Below are positions 44,348 to 53,529 of a DNA stretch of 64,000 bases, piece by piece. Origin of the DNA: Pseudomonas sp. ZH-FAD (GTDB taxonomy: Bacteria; Pseudomonadota; Gammaproteobacteria; Pseudomonadales; Pseudomonadaceae). The DNA lies in assembly GCF_002803095.1 (NCBI RefSeq), contig NZ_PGLR01000025.1, positions 1 to 64,000 on the forward strand, written 5' to 3'. The number at the start of each line of letters is the position of its first letter. The first letter of the stretch is position 1. The notes under the pieces are model-generated. The model worked only from the letters and a program-made list of their open reading frames with translations. It ran no database searches and was not told the DNA's origin. Both the position numbers and the translations under genes were made by a program.

Positions 44348-46171
44348 TCAGACCAGCGACTCGAGACTCTCGGTAAAGGCACTGGCGCCCTGCTCGGCCG
44401 AACTAAAGTTGTGGCGCATGAAGGCGAACAGCTCGCGCCCACAACCAATTTCCTGCGCAGGCCGCGCGGCCGGCTCGCGCGCTGCGAATTCGGCCTCGTC
44501 GATCTGCAGCAGCAATTCCCCCGTCGTACCATCGAGACGTATCAGATCGCCGTCACGCACCCGCGCCAGCGGCCCGCCATCGAAAGCCTCCGGGCACACA
44601 TGAATGGCTGCCGGGATCTTGCCCGAGGCACCGGACATGCGCCCGTCGGTGACCAGTGCCACCTTGAAACCGCGATCCTGCAGCACGCCCAGGTAAGGCG
44701 TCATCTTGTGCAGCTCCGGCATGCCATTGCAGCGCGGCCCCTGGAAACGCACCACAGCGACGAAATCGCGCTCCAGCTTGCCGGCCTTGAAGGCTTCGAC
44801 CAGATCCAACTGATCCTCGAACACCAGCGCCGGCGCTTCCACCACCTGATGCTCGGGGGCCACCGCAGACACCTTCATCACCCCACGGCCCAGGTTGCCC
44901 TGCATCAGGCGCAGGCCGCCTTCTGCCGAGAACGGCCGCGCCACGGGGCGCAGCACGCTTTCCTCGAGACTTTCGGTCGGACCGTCGCGCCAGACCAGCT
45001 TGCCGTCCTCGAGGAAGGGCTCCCGGGTGTAGCGCGACAGGCCGCGGCCGGCCACGGTGTTGACCTCTTCATGTAGCAACCCGGCGTCGAGCAGTTCGCG
45101 AATCAGGAAGGCCATGCCGCCTGCGGCCTGGAAGTGATTGATGTCAGCCTTGCCGTTGGGGTAGACGTGCGCCAGGGTCGGCACCACTTCGGACAGGTCG
45201 GCCATGTCCTGCCAGGTCAGCAGAATGCCGGCGGCACGAGCGATGGCCGGCATGTGCAGGGTGTGGTTGGTGGAGCCACCGGTGGCGTGCAGAGCGACGA
45301 TGGAGTTGACCAGACAACGCTCGTCGACGATCTCGCCAATGGGCATGAACTGGCCACTCTGCTTGGTCAGGCGCGTGACCTGCTGCGCAGCTTCACGGGT
45401 CAGCGCATCACGCAGCGGCGTGCCCGGATTGATGAAGGAAGCACCCGGCAGGTGCAGGCCCATCACCTCCATCAGCAACTGGTTGGTGTTGGCGGTGCCA
45501 TAGAAGGTGCAGGTACCTGGCCCGTGGTAAGCGGCCATTTCCGCAGCCAGCAGCTCGTCTCGGGTCGCCTTGCCCTCGGCATAACGCTGGCGCACATCGG
45601 CTTTCTCCTTGTTGGACAGCCCCGAGGTCATTGGCCCTGCCGGCACGAACATGGATGGCAAATGACCAAAACGCAGTGCGCCCATCACCAGCCCCGGCAC
45701 GATCTTGTCGCACACCCCCAGATAAAGAGCGGCGTCGAACATGTTGTGCGACAGCGCCACGGCGGTGGACATCGCGATCACCTCACGACTGGCAATGCCC
45801 AGCTCCATGCCCGGCTCACCCTGCGTGACGCCATCGCACATGGCCGGCACGCCACCGGCGAACTGCCCCACCGAGCCCAACTCGCGAAGGGCCTGCTTGA
45901 TCTGTTCGGGAAAGGTTTCGTAGGGCTGATGGGCCGACAACATGTCGTTGTAGGCAGACACGATGGCCACGTTGGCCGCATCCATCAGGCGCAGGGTCTG
46001 CTTGTCGTGACCGCTGCAACCGGCGACGCCGTGAGCGAAGTTGGCACACTGCAGCTTGCCACGTTGCGGCCCCTCACTGGCGGCCGCACGGATCATCTCA
46101 AGGTAGCGCTGGCGCGTGGCGCGGCTGCGCTCGACAAGACGTTCGGTAACTTCAACAACGCGGGGATGCAT
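44348..46171 (-). CDS. edd: Phosphogluconate dehydratase (Entner-Doudoroff)
   Basis: A 607-residue iron-sulfur enzyme that turns 6-phosphogluconate into KDPG. The conserved cluster cysteines are seen in FAHGVAGCSGHDKQT, PAMCDGVTQGEPGMELG and the GTCTFYGTANTNQ region. Full length for the family. It is divergent from gap, and HexR-type sites lie between them, in line with derepression by KDPG. No glk or eda is in the window. Confidence 0.95.
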   Translation of the reverse strand: MHPRVVEVTERLVERSRATRQRYLEMIRAAASEGPQRGKLQCANFAHGVAGCSGHDKQTLRLMDAANVAIVSAYNDMLSAHQPYETFPEQIKQALRELGSVGQFAGGVPAMCDGVTQGEPGMELGIASREVIAMSTAVALSHNMFDAALYLGVCDKIVPGLVMGALRFGHLPSMFVPAGPMTSGLSNKEKADVRQRYAEGKATRDELLAAEMAAYHGPGTCTFYGTANTNQLLMEVMGLHLPGASFINPGTPLRDALTREAAQQVTRLTKQSGQFMPIGEIVDERCLVNSIVALHATGGSTNHTLHMPAIARAAGILLTWQDMADLSEVVPTLAHVYPNGKADINHFQAAGGMAFLIRELLDAGLLHEEVNTVAGRGLSRYTREPFLEDGKLVWRDGPTESLEESVLRPVARPFSAEGGLRLMQGNLGRGVMKVSAVAPEHQVVEAPALVFEDQLDLVEAFKAGKLERDFVAVVRFQGPRCNGMPELHKMTPYLGVLQDRGFKVALVTDGRMSGASGKIPAAIHVCPEAFDGGPLARVRDGDLIRLDGTTGELLLQIDEAEFAAREPAARPAQEIGCGRELFAFMRHNFSSAEQGASAFTESLESLV

Positions 46172-46202
46172 GGGAAATCTCCAGGCTAGCTTCTAGCGTC
46201 TG

Positions 46203-46277
46203 TTCGTATTTACAACAAAATACTGCCACTCAACGGGCTTGATTTCTAGAGCAATGGGAATAATCTTGTAATTACAA
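46203..46277. promoter_or_regulatory. HexR-type operators between edd and gap
   Basis: TTGTAATTACAA (46266-46277) is a perfect palindrome, and TTGT-N7-ACAA (46266-46280) fits the HexR consensus TTGT-N7/8-ACAA. A second, weaker site TTCG-N8-ACAA is at 46203-46218, nearer edd. HexR releases such sites on binding KDPG. Confidence 0.65.
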
Positions 46278-46301
46278 CAACAAATTGACGAGACCCTCAC
46301 C

Positions 46302-47303
46302 ATGACACTACGCATCGCCATCAATGGCTTCGGCCGTATCGGTCGCAACGTGCTACGCGCACTCTATACCCAGAATTATCGCCAGCACCTGCAGGTCGTA
46401 GCGATCAACGATCTGGGCGACAGCGCGATCAATGCCCACCTGTTGCAATATGACAGCGTCCACGGCCATTTCCCTGAAGAAGTTAAAGTGGACGGCGAAA
46501 GCCTGTGGATCAAGGGTGACCGCATCGCCGTCAGCGCCATTCGCAATCCGGCCGAGCTGCCCTGGAAAACTCATCAGGTCGATGTGGTGCTCGAATGCAC
46601 CGGGCTGTTCACTGAACGTGACAAGGCCGCCGCGCACCTCGCGGCCGGCGCACGCAAGGTGCTGATCTCCGCGCCTGCCAAGGGTGCCGATGCCACCGTA
46701 GTGTATGGCGTCAACGAGCAGGTACTGACGCCTGACATGCAGATCATCTCCAACGCCTCTTGCACCACCAACTGCCTGGCGCCGGTGGCGCAGGTGCTGC
46801 ATCGCGAACTGGGCATCGAACAGGGGCTGATGACCACCATTCACGCCTATACCAACGACCAGAACCTGTCCGACGTTTACCACAGCGATTTGTACCGTGC
46901 GCGTTCAGCGACCCAGTCGATGATCCCGACCAAGACCGGTGCCGCCGAAGCGGTCGGTCTGGTGCTGCCGGAGCTGGCCGGCAAGCTCACCGGCATGGCG
47001 GTTCGGGTGCCGGTGATCAACGTCTCGCTGGTCGACCTGACGCTGCAGGTCAAGCGCGAGACCACTGCCGAGGAAGTCAACGCCCTGCTCAAGGCCGCCA
47101 GCGAGAAGTCCCCGGTGCTGGGCTACAACGCGCTGCCGCTGGTGTCCTGCGACTTCAACCACAACCCGTTGTCATCGATCTTCGATGCCAACCACACCAA
47201 GGTCAGCGGCAAGCTGCTCAAGGTCATGGCCTGGTATGACAACGAGTGGGGCTTCTCCAACCGCATGCTGGACAACTGCCTGGTCCTGGCCCGCCTGCAC
47301 TGA
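46302..47303 (+). CDS. gapA: Glyceraldehyde-3-phosphate dehydrogenase, type I
   Basis: A 333-residue NAD-type GAPDH. Rossmann motif INGFGRIGRNVLRAL at the start, catalytic Cys in SNASCTTNCLAP near 154, catalytic His in the TTIHAYTNDQ region close by, and the end AWYDNEWGFSNRML. In pseudomonads this HexR-controlled copy serves glucose breakdown, while gluconeogenesis uses another. It is followed after 13 bases by methylglyoxal synthase. Confidence 0.94.
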   Translation: MTLRIAINGFGRIGRNVLRALYTQNYRQHLQVVAINDLGDSAINAHLLQYDSVHGHFPEEVKVDGESLWIKGDRIAVSAIRNPAELPWKTHQVDVVLECTGLFTERDKAAAHLAAGARKVLISAPAKGADATVVYGVNEQVLTPDMQIISNASCTTNCLAPVAQVLHRELGIEQGLMTTIHAYTNDQNLSDVYHSDLYRARSATQSMIPTKTGAAEAVGLVLPELAGKLTGMAVRVPVINVSLVDLTLQVKRETTAEEVNALLKAASEKSPVLGYNALPLVSCDFNHNPLSSIFDANHTKVSGKLLKVMAWYDNEWGFSNRMLDNCLVLARLH

Positions 47304-47316
47304 ACGAGGAGGCTCG

Positions 47317-47781
47317 ATGAGCCGTATCAGCTTCACCCATGCCCAATTGCCGGCGCGCAAGCGCATCGCCCTGGTGGCGCACGACCACTGCAAAGGCTTC
47401 CTGCTGGACTGGTGCGAGCGTCAGCGCGACAAGCTGGCTCGCCATGAACTGGTGGCCACTGGCACCACCGGCCTGCTTCTGAGCAAGCGTCTGGATTTGC
47501 CGGTGGAAAGCATGATCAGCGGCCCGCTGGGCGGCGACCAGCAGATCGGCGCGCGCATCGCCGAACAGCGCGTGGACATGCTGGTGTTCTTCTGGGACCC
47601 CTTCGAGCCACAGCCACACGACCCGGATATCAAGGCCCTGCTGCGCGTGGCGGCGGTATGGAACATCCCGGTAGCCTGCAACGAGAGCAGCGCCGACTAC
47701 ATGCTCAGCAGCAGCCTGCTGGAGCAGCAGCACGAATACCGTATTCCTGACTATCAGGCGTACCTGGCGGCACGCGGCTAG
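47317..47781 (+). CDS. mgsA: Methylglyoxal synthase
   Basis: A 154-residue enzyme that converts dihydroxyacetone phosphate to methylglyoxal and phosphate. Family motifs: ALVAHDHCKGFLLDW, TGTTGLLLSKRL, ISGPLGGDQQIGARI with the catalytic Asp, and VFFWDPFEPQPHDPD. The ATG at 47317 follows GAGGAGG. Being 13 bases after gap it should be co-transcribed, linking the methylglyoxal bypass to Entner-Doudoroff flux. Its TAG stop lies inside the left arm of the element at 47778-47955. Confidence 0.92.
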   Translation: MSRISFTHAQLPARKRIALVAHDHCKGFLLDWCERQRDKLARHELVATGTTGLLLSKRLDLPVESMISGPLGGDQQIGARIAEQRVDMLVFFWDPFEPQPHDPDIKALLRVAAVWNIPVACNESSADYMLSSSLLEQQHEYRIPDYQAYLAARG

Positions 47782-47955
47782 CAGGCCATTGAAAAACTAC
47801 CTGCGTTGGCAATACTGCGTTAAAAACGGCCTCAAAATGCTCATTTACAACTCGTAAACCCGAGTGCGGGCCCAGTGCCTTTTTCGGCCGTTTTTGCGGG
47901 GCCGCCATCGGTATTGTCTTGCCTGCCTCGCCGACGTTTTTCAACGGCCTGCTAG
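47778..47955. mobile_element. 178-bp MITE-like element with 20-bp terminal inverted repeats
   Basis: Left end CTAGCAGGCCATTGAAAAAC (47778-47797), right end GTTTTTCAACGGCCTGCTAG (47936-47955); 19 of 20 bases pair. There is no coding capacity. Both flanking genes, which converge here, take their TAG stop codons from the CTAG ends. An internal part (47813-47848) recurs in inverted form at 59642-59672. Confidence 0.7.
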
Positions 47956-48371
47956 AAATCCACCTTGCCCCGCCCCGCCTTGATCACCCCTCGCTTGCTC
48001 TTGCCGTCCAGACGGCGCTTTTTCGAGCCGAGGGTCGGTTTGGTCGGACGGCGTTTCTTTTCCACCTTGCCGGCGCTGCGGATCAACTCGGCAAGACGCT
48101 CGAGGGCGTCGGCGCGATTCTGCTCCTGAGTGCGGTACTGCTGCGCCTTGATGATCACCACCCCGTCGGCGGTGATACGGCTGTCGGCAAGCGTCAGCAG
48201 GCGCTCCTTGTAAAAGGGCGGCAACGACGAAGCCTGGCTGTCGAAACGCAGGTGCACGGCGCTGGACACCTTGTTGACGTTCTGCCCACCGGCGCCCTGG
48301 GCGCGGATGGCGGTCAGTTCGATTTCATCATCGGGAAGGTGAACACTGTTGGAGACGATCAGCATGGCCAT
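47952..48371 (-). CDS. arfB: Ribosome rescue factor ArfB (peptidyl-tRNA hydrolase, YaeJ)
   Basis: A 139-residue GGQ protein: IRAQGAGGQNVNKVSSAVHL holds the catalytic GGQ of release factors. The basic C-terminal tail (KKRRPTKPTLGSKKRRLDGK) enters the empty mRNA channel of stalled ribosomes. It frees nascent chains when no codon is in the A site. The start at 48371 is used; a second ATG two codons on is possible. The stop codon lies in the MITE-like element. Confidence 0.9.
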   Translation of the reverse strand: MAMLIVSNSVHLPDDEIELTAIRAQGAGGQNVNKVSSAVHLRFDSQASSLPPFYKERLLTLADSRITADGVVIIKAQQYRTQEQNRADALERLAELIRSAGKVEKKRRPTKPTLGSKKRRLDGKSKRGVIKAGRGKVDF

Positions 48372-48496
48372 GATTTCTTGAAAGGCATGGGCATCAGAAT
48401 ACCCGCCGCAGCTGTAATCTTTGCTTGAAATTTCCCCACGGCATTCGCTCGGCACCTCGGCTAACGTAGCGGCCTGTCTTTTTTCGGAAGCACTCG

Positions 48497-49561
48497 ATGG
48501 ACTCCATAACCCAGGCGGTACTCGGCGCCAGCATCCAGGGCGCATTGCTCGGTCGCTGGCAAGGGCGCAAGGCGCTGCTCTACGGCGCGATGCTCGCCAC
48601 CGTTCCCGATCTGGACGTGGTCATGGAATACGGCGATGCCGTGGCCAACATGACCTACCATCGCGGTTTCAGCCACTCGCTGTTCGTCCTCAGCGGCTTT
48701 GCCCTGCTGCTGACCTGGCTGGCCAGGCGCTTTCGCCCTCACCCCGGTTACTCGGCCAATCGCCTGCTGCTGACGCTATGGCTGGTGCTGATCACCCATC
48801 CTTTGCTGGACGCCTTCACCAGCTACGGTACCCAGCTGTTCTGGCCGCTGATGCCGACACCCACGGCCTGGTCCAGCCTGTTCATCATCGACCCGATGTA
48901 TACCGTGCCGCTGATCGCAGCGGTGGTGATCAGCCTGTTCACCGGCCTGCGCGAGCAGAGTTGGCGCGTACCGGCCGTGGCGCTGGCCGTATCGACGCTG
49001 TACATCGGTTTCAGCCTGGCCGGCAAATTCATGGCCGAGCAGCGCGTGGAACGCGAGCTGGCGCGCCAGGGCATCCAGGCCGAACAGCTGTTCACTACGC
49101 CGACGCCACTCAACACCCTGCTGTGGCGCGTCATCGTGCTCGATGGCGAGGACTACCACGAAGCCCTGGTCGGCTGGTTCGATGATAAGCCGCCGCAACT
49201 GCAACGCCTGCCGCGCGGCACGCACCTGCGCGAGCAACTGACGGACTCGCCCATGCACCAGCGGCTGGAGTGGTTCACCGGCGGCGTGCTGCGCTACGAC
49301 CAGGTGGGTGAGCGTTTGATCGTCACCGATCTGCGTCTGGGCATGACCGGTTTTCATCCCTTCCGCTTCGACTTCGCCCACCTGCAGGACGGCCAATGGC
49401 AGGTGCACAAGCACATCGACCGACTACCCTTCGAACGCGGCGAAGCCGAACATCTGGCCCTGCTGTTCAAGCGCATCTGGCAACCGCAGCTGGAGATTCC
49501 ACTGCTGGCCTGGGCCGGCGAGTTACAGAAACCGCTTTTAACTGAGACTCGCTCGCACTGA
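48497..49561 (+). CDS. YdjM-like membrane-bound metal-dependent hydrolase family protein (DUF457)
   Basis: A 354-residue inner-membrane protein. The N-terminus MDSITQAVLGASIQGALLG, ATVPDLDVVMEYGDAVANMT and HRGFSHSLFVL carry the Asp and His residues of the YdjM/YfhO-type domain; four or five hydrophobic segments follow to about residue 180, then a soluble C-terminal domain. The family name rests on sequence; activity is not established in most members. It is followed after 46 bases by an ABC exporter gene. Confidence 0.82.
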   Translation: MDSITQAVLGASIQGALLGRWQGRKALLYGAMLATVPDLDVVMEYGDAVANMTYHRGFSHSLFVLSGFALLLTWLARRFRPHPGYSANRLLLTLWLVLITHPLLDAFTSYGTQLFWPLMPTPTAWSSLFIIDPMYTVPLIAAVVISLFTGLREQSWRVPAVALAVSTLYIGFSLAGKFMAEQRVERELARQGIQAEQLFTTPTPLNTLLWRVIVLDGEDYHEALVGWFDDKPPQLQRLPRGTHLREQLTDSPMHQRLEWFTGGVLRYDQVGERLIVTDLRLGMTGFHPFRFDFAHLQDGQWQVHKHIDRLPFERGEAEHLALLFKRIWQPQLEIPLLAWAGELQKPLLTETRSH

Positions 49562-49607
49562 CAGCGTTACTATCGGCGTCCACTCCTATTGAGGCAGGAC
49601 GCCTGCA

Positions 49608-51443
49608 ATGCTGTTTCGCCGCTTCGAATCCCTGATCGACGTCTTCAAACCAAGCCCCGACGTCGCCCCGCCAACCGGCATGCTGCGCTTCTACGGCCAC
49701 TACCTGAAACAGGTGTGGCCACTGATGCTGGCGGTGCTGATCATCGGCTTCTTCGCCGCCCTGATCGAGGTCGCACTGTTCAGCTTCCTCGGCCAGTTGA
49801 TCGACATGGCCCAGGCCAGCACGGATGCCAGCAGCTTCTTCAGCGCGCACCAGAACGAGCTGCTGTGGATGCTGCTGGTGGCGCTGATCATCCGCCCCGT
49901 GGTGTTCGGCCTGCACAACCTGCTCACGCACCAGGCAGTCAATCCGGGCCTGACCAACCTGATTCGCTGGCAGAACCACCGCTACGTGCTCAAACAGAGC
50001 CTGAGCTTCTTCCAGAACGACTTCGCCGGGCGCATCGCCCAGCGCGTGATGCAGACCGGTCCTTCGCTACGTGACTCGGCCATGCAGGTGATCGACGCAC
50101 TGTGGCATGTAGTGGTCTATGCCGGCAGCGCGCTGTACCTGTTCGCCGCCGCCGATCTGCGCCTGGTGGTGCCGCTGTCGTTGTGGATAGTCGGCTACAG
50201 CGCGGCGCTCTGGTACTTCGTGCCGCGCATCAAGGCGCGCTCGGCCGCCGCGTCCTCGGCGCGCTCGAAGGTCATGGGGCGCGTGGTCGATGGTTACAGC
50301 AACATCGCCACGCTCAAGCTGTTCGCCCACTCGCAGGAAGAGGAAAGCTACGCCCGCGAAGCCATGCAGGATCTGCTCGACAAGTTCCGCCTGCAGTCAC
50401 GCACCATCACAGCCCTGGATTTTCTTATCACCTGCCTGAACGGCGTACTGATCGTCGGCACCGGTGCCCTGGCCCTGTGGCTGTGGAGCCAATCGCTGAT
50501 CACCACCGGCGCCATCGCCCTGGCGCTGGGCCTGGTGATCCGCATCAACAACATGGCCGAATGGATCATGTGGGTGGTCAACGGCATCTTCGAGAACGTC
50601 GGCACCGTGCAGGACGGCATGCAGAGCATCGTGCAGCCACGCCAGGTACTCGACCGCACCGACGCCAAGCCGATCCAGGTGCAGCAGGGCAGCGTGCGCT
50701 TCGACGACATCCACTTCCACTACGGTAAGCGCGGCGGCGTGATCGCCGGCCTCAGCATCGATATTCGCCCCGGCGAGAAGATCGGCCTGGTCGGCCCCTC
50801 CGGCGCCGGCAAGTCGACCCTGGTCAACCTGCTGCTACGCCTCTATGACCTGGAAAGCGGCCGCATCCTGATCGACGATCAGGATATCGCCACGGTGACC
50901 CAGGAGAGCCTGCGCGCCAACATCGGCGTGGTGACCCAGGACACCTCACTGCTGCACCGCTCGATCCGCGACAACCTGCGCTATGGCAAGCCCGCGGCCA
51001 GCGACGAGGAGCTGTGGGAGGCGGTACGCAAGGCCCGCGCCGATGCCTTCATCCCCACCCTCGATGACAGCCAGGGCGGCCGTGGCATGGATGCGCAGGT
51101 CGGTGAACGCGGCGTGAAGCTGTCCGGCGGTCAGCGCCAGCGCATCGCCATCGCCCGCGTACTGCTCAAGGACGCGCCGATCCTGGTGCTGGACGAAGCC
51201 ACCTCGGCACTGGACTCGGAAGTGGAAGCGGCCATTCAGGAAAGCCTGGATAGCCTGATGGAAGGCAAGACGGTGATCGCCATCGCCCACCGCCTGTCGA
51301 CCATCGCACGGATGGATCGCCTGGTGGTGATCGACCAGGGGCAGGTCATCGAAACCGGCACCCACGCCGAGCTGATCGCCCACGGCGGTCTGTATGCACG
51401 CCTGTGGCAGCATCAGACCGGCGGTTTTGTCGGGGTGGAGTGA
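49608..51443 (+). CDS. ABC exporter, fused permease and ATPase
   Basis: A 611-residue half-transporter. Six hydrophobic segments lie in the first 330 residues, then the ATPase with Walker A GPSGAGKST, signature VKLSGGQRQRIAIARV and Walker B ILVLDEATSALDSE. It resembles the multidrug/lipid exporter class (MsbA-like, type IV). The substrate is not inferable. I recall a similar gene near ppiA in P. aeruginosa. Confidence 0.88.
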   Translation: MLFRRFESLIDVFKPSPDVAPPTGMLRFYGHYLKQVWPLMLAVLIIGFFAALIEVALFSFLGQLIDMAQASTDASSFFSAHQNELLWMLLVALIIRPVVFGLHNLLTHQAVNPGLTNLIRWQNHRYVLKQSLSFFQNDFAGRIAQRVMQTGPSLRDSAMQVIDALWHVVVYAGSALYLFAAADLRLVVPLSLWIVGYSAALWYFVPRIKARSAAASSARSKVMGRVVDGYSNIATLKLFAHSQEEESYAREAMQDLLDKFRLQSRTITALDFLITCLNGVLIVGTGALALWLWSQSLITTGAIALALGLVIRINNMAEWIMWVVNGIFENVGTVQDGMQSIVQPRQVLDRTDAKPIQVQQGSVRFDDIHFHYGKRGGVIAGLSIDIRPGEKIGLVGPSGAGKSTLVNLLLRLYDLESGRILIDDQDIATVTQESLRANIGVVTQDTSLLHRSIRDNLRYGKPAASDEELWEAVRKARADAFIPTLDDSQGGRGMDAQVGERGVKLSGGQRQRIAIARVLLKDAPILVLDEATSALDSEVEAAIQESLDSLMEGKTVIAIAHRLSTIARMDRLVVIDQGQVIETGTHAELIAHGGLYARLWQHQTGGFVGVE

Positions 51444-51447
51444 AACT

Positions 51448-51493
51448 GTGGGAGGGCTTAAGCCGCGACTCGCCGCTAAAGCGCCTCCCACAA
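51448..51493. repeat. Decayed copy of the GTCGCGGCTAAAGCCC hairpin
   Basis: GTGGGAGGGCTTAAGCCGCG then ACTCGCCGCTAAAGCGCCTCCCAC: the same words as the perfect inverted repeat at 5537-5597 but with mismatches. It separates two convergent genes. Confidence 0.5.
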
Positions 51494-51501
51494 CAGCCTA
51501 C

Positions 51502-52827
51502 TTACTCCGCAGCCGGCTTCTTGCGCTTGAGCGGCGCGCTGCCATCGGCGCTGACCAGCACTGAAGGCTTGCCAGCCGGGCGCGGGCCGGTCTTGCGCTT
51601 GGACGCGGTGGCTTTCTTCGGGTCTTTCTTCTCGGTCTTTTTCTTCTTGCTGCCAGCGGCCTTGCCTGAGGCCTTGAGATTCTTCGGCCCCTGGTAGACG
51701 CCTTTCAGCTCCTTGATGGTGCGACGCTCGAAACGCTGCTTGAGGTAGCGCTCGATGCTCGACATCAGGTTCCAATCGGTGTGGCAGATCAGCGATACCG
51801 CCAGGCCTTCGCCGCCGGCACGGCCGGTACGACCGATGCGGTGCACGTACTCGTCGCCGGAACGCGGCATGTCGAAGTTGATCACCAGATCCAGGCCTTC
51901 GACGTCCAGACCGCGCGCGGCCACGTCGGTGGCCACCAGGACCTTGACTGCTCCCTGGCGTAGGCGGTCGATGGCCAGCTTGCGATCCTTCTGGTCTTTC
52001 TCGCCATGTAGCACGAAAGCCTTGATCCCGGCGGTCACCAGCTTGCCGTAGAGACGATCGGCCTGCACACGGGTGTTGGTGAAGACGATGGCCTTGTCAT
52101 AGGCCTCGTTGGTCAGCAACCAGTCGACCAGTTGTTCCTTGTGGTAGTTATGGTCGGCCGTGATGATCTGCTGGCGGGTACCCTCATTGAGCTGGCTGAC
52201 GCTGTTGAGCATCAGGTGCTGCGGGTCCTTGAGCACCTTGGCGACCATCTCGCGCAGGCCATTGCCGCCGGTGGTAGCGGAGAACAGCAGGGTCTGATGC
52301 GGGCCGCAGGCTTCAGCCAGGCGCTGGGCGTCCTCGGCGAAGCCCATGTCGAGCATGCGGTCGGCCTCGTCAAACACCAGCACCTCGACCTCGTTCAGCG
52401 GCAGGTTGCCGGCGTTGGCGTGCTCGATCAGACGACCCGGCGTGCCGATCAGAATATCGATCTTGCGCATCATCGCGGCTTGCACCTTGAAGTCCTCGCC
52501 ACCGGTCACCAGGCCGGCCTTGAGGAAGGTGAACTGAGCGAAGCGTTCGACTTCCTTCAGCGTCTGCTGCGCCAACTCGCGGGTCGGTAACAGGATCAGT
52601 GCACGAATGCTCACGCGCTGCTGCGAGCTGCCATCACCGAGCAGGCGATTGAGCAACGGCAGGACGAAAGCGGCGGTCTTGCCACTGCCGGTCTGGGCGA
52701 TCACCCGCAGGTCCTTGCCCTCCAGCGCAGGCGGAATCGCTGCCGCCTGCACCGGAGTAGGCTCGACGAAATTAAGCTCGGCCACGGCTTTCAGCAGGCG
52801 TTCATGCAGGGCGAATTGGGCAAACAC
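51502..52827 (-). CDS. DEAD-box ATP-dependent RNA helicase
   Basis: A 441-residue helicase. Q motif region FVEPTPVQAAAIPPAL, motif I AQTGSGKT, motif II DEAD in VLVFDEADRMLD, motif III SAT, motif VI HRIGRTGRAG. After residue 365 comes a lysine-rich tail (SKKKKTEKKDPKK), likely for RNA binding. It unwinds RNA in ribosome assembly or RNA turnover. Several paralogues exist in pseudomonads, so I give no symbol. Confidence 0.9.
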   Translation of the reverse strand: MFAQFALHERLLKAVAELNFVEPTPVQAAAIPPALEGKDLRVIAQTGSGKTAAFVLPLLNRLLGDGSSQQRVSIRALILLPTRELAQQTLKEVERFAQFTFLKAGLVTGGEDFKVQAAMMRKIDILIGTPGRLIEHANAGNLPLNEVEVLVFDEADRMLDMGFAEDAQRLAEACGPHQTLLFSATTGGNGLREMVAKVLKDPQHLMLNSVSQLNEGTRQQIITADHNYHKEQLVDWLLTNEAYDKAIVFTNTRVQADRLYGKLVTAGIKAFVLHGEKDQKDRKLAIDRLRQGAVKVLVATDVAARGLDVEGLDLVINFDMPRSGDEYVHRIGRTGRAGGEGLAVSLICHTDWNLMSSIERYLKQRFERRTIKELKGVYQGPKNLKASGKAAGSKKKKTEKKDPKKATASKRKTGPRPAGKPSVLVSADGSAPLKRKKPAAE

Positions 52828-53026
52828 GGGGGCACTACCTCAAAGAAATCGACAAAACGATGCATAGCCTAACGGTTTCCGCCGTCGGGGCCGAATTTCT
52901 TTGCATGAAACTCGCGTTCAGGCGACGACGGACGGCTGTCTGGAGTCGCTATCCGGCAGGAGCGGGCCGGAACCGGGAGCACGCGCCGGATATCCAATCT
53001 GCATCCACCCGAAGAGCACTGCCCCC

Positions 53027-53431
53027 ATGCCCATGAAATCCCAGACCACTCTCAGTATCGGCCTGTGCATCCTCTTGGCCGCATCGCCAGTGCTTGCCAA
53101 CCCGCCTCCTGGCAAAGGCAAACCGGGCCAGCATGATGGCGTCCAGATCGATCTGCGCGGCCCGACCGTGGATGTTGGAAGGGTGCGCATCATCCTCGGC
53201 GACAATCGCCAGTTGATCGGCCCGACCTCCTCCCTGCCACCGGGCATCGCCAAGAATCTGGCCCGCGGCAAACCACTGCCACCGGGTATCGCCAAGAACT
53301 TCGACAGCCGCCTGATCTCGCGCCTGCCCTATTACGAGGGCTACGAATGGAAGCAGATTGGCCGTGACGTGGTGCTGGTCGCCATCGCGACCGGGATCGT
53401 CTACGAAATCCTGCGCAACGTTCTCGACTGA
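53027..53431 (+). CDS. CigR-like small exported or anchored protein
   Basis: A 134-residue protein with a signal peptide (MPMKSQTTLSIGLCILLAAS, ending SPVLA) and a C-terminal hydrophobic helix (VVLVAIATGIVYEIL). In the middle the phrase LPPGIAKN occurs twice, the hallmark of the CigR-like (anti-virulence regulator) family. Likely held in the inner membrane facing the periplasm; its role in Pseudomonas is unknown. A second ATG two codons later is an alternative start. Confidence 0.75.
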   Translation: MPMKSQTTLSIGLCILLAASPVLANPPPGKGKPGQHDGVQIDLRGPTVDVGRVRIILGDNRQLIGPTSSLPPGIAKNLARGKPLPPGIAKNFDSRLISRLPYYEGYEWKQIGRDVVLVAIATGIVYEILRNVLD

Positions 53432-53529
53432 GAGACTATCGCGCGGCCATCCGACAAGCGGTACGGCGCGCGACGAACTTGTCTCGGCGGCACCACTCCA
53501 ATTTTCAGATGGCCCGCCGAGGTGCAATG

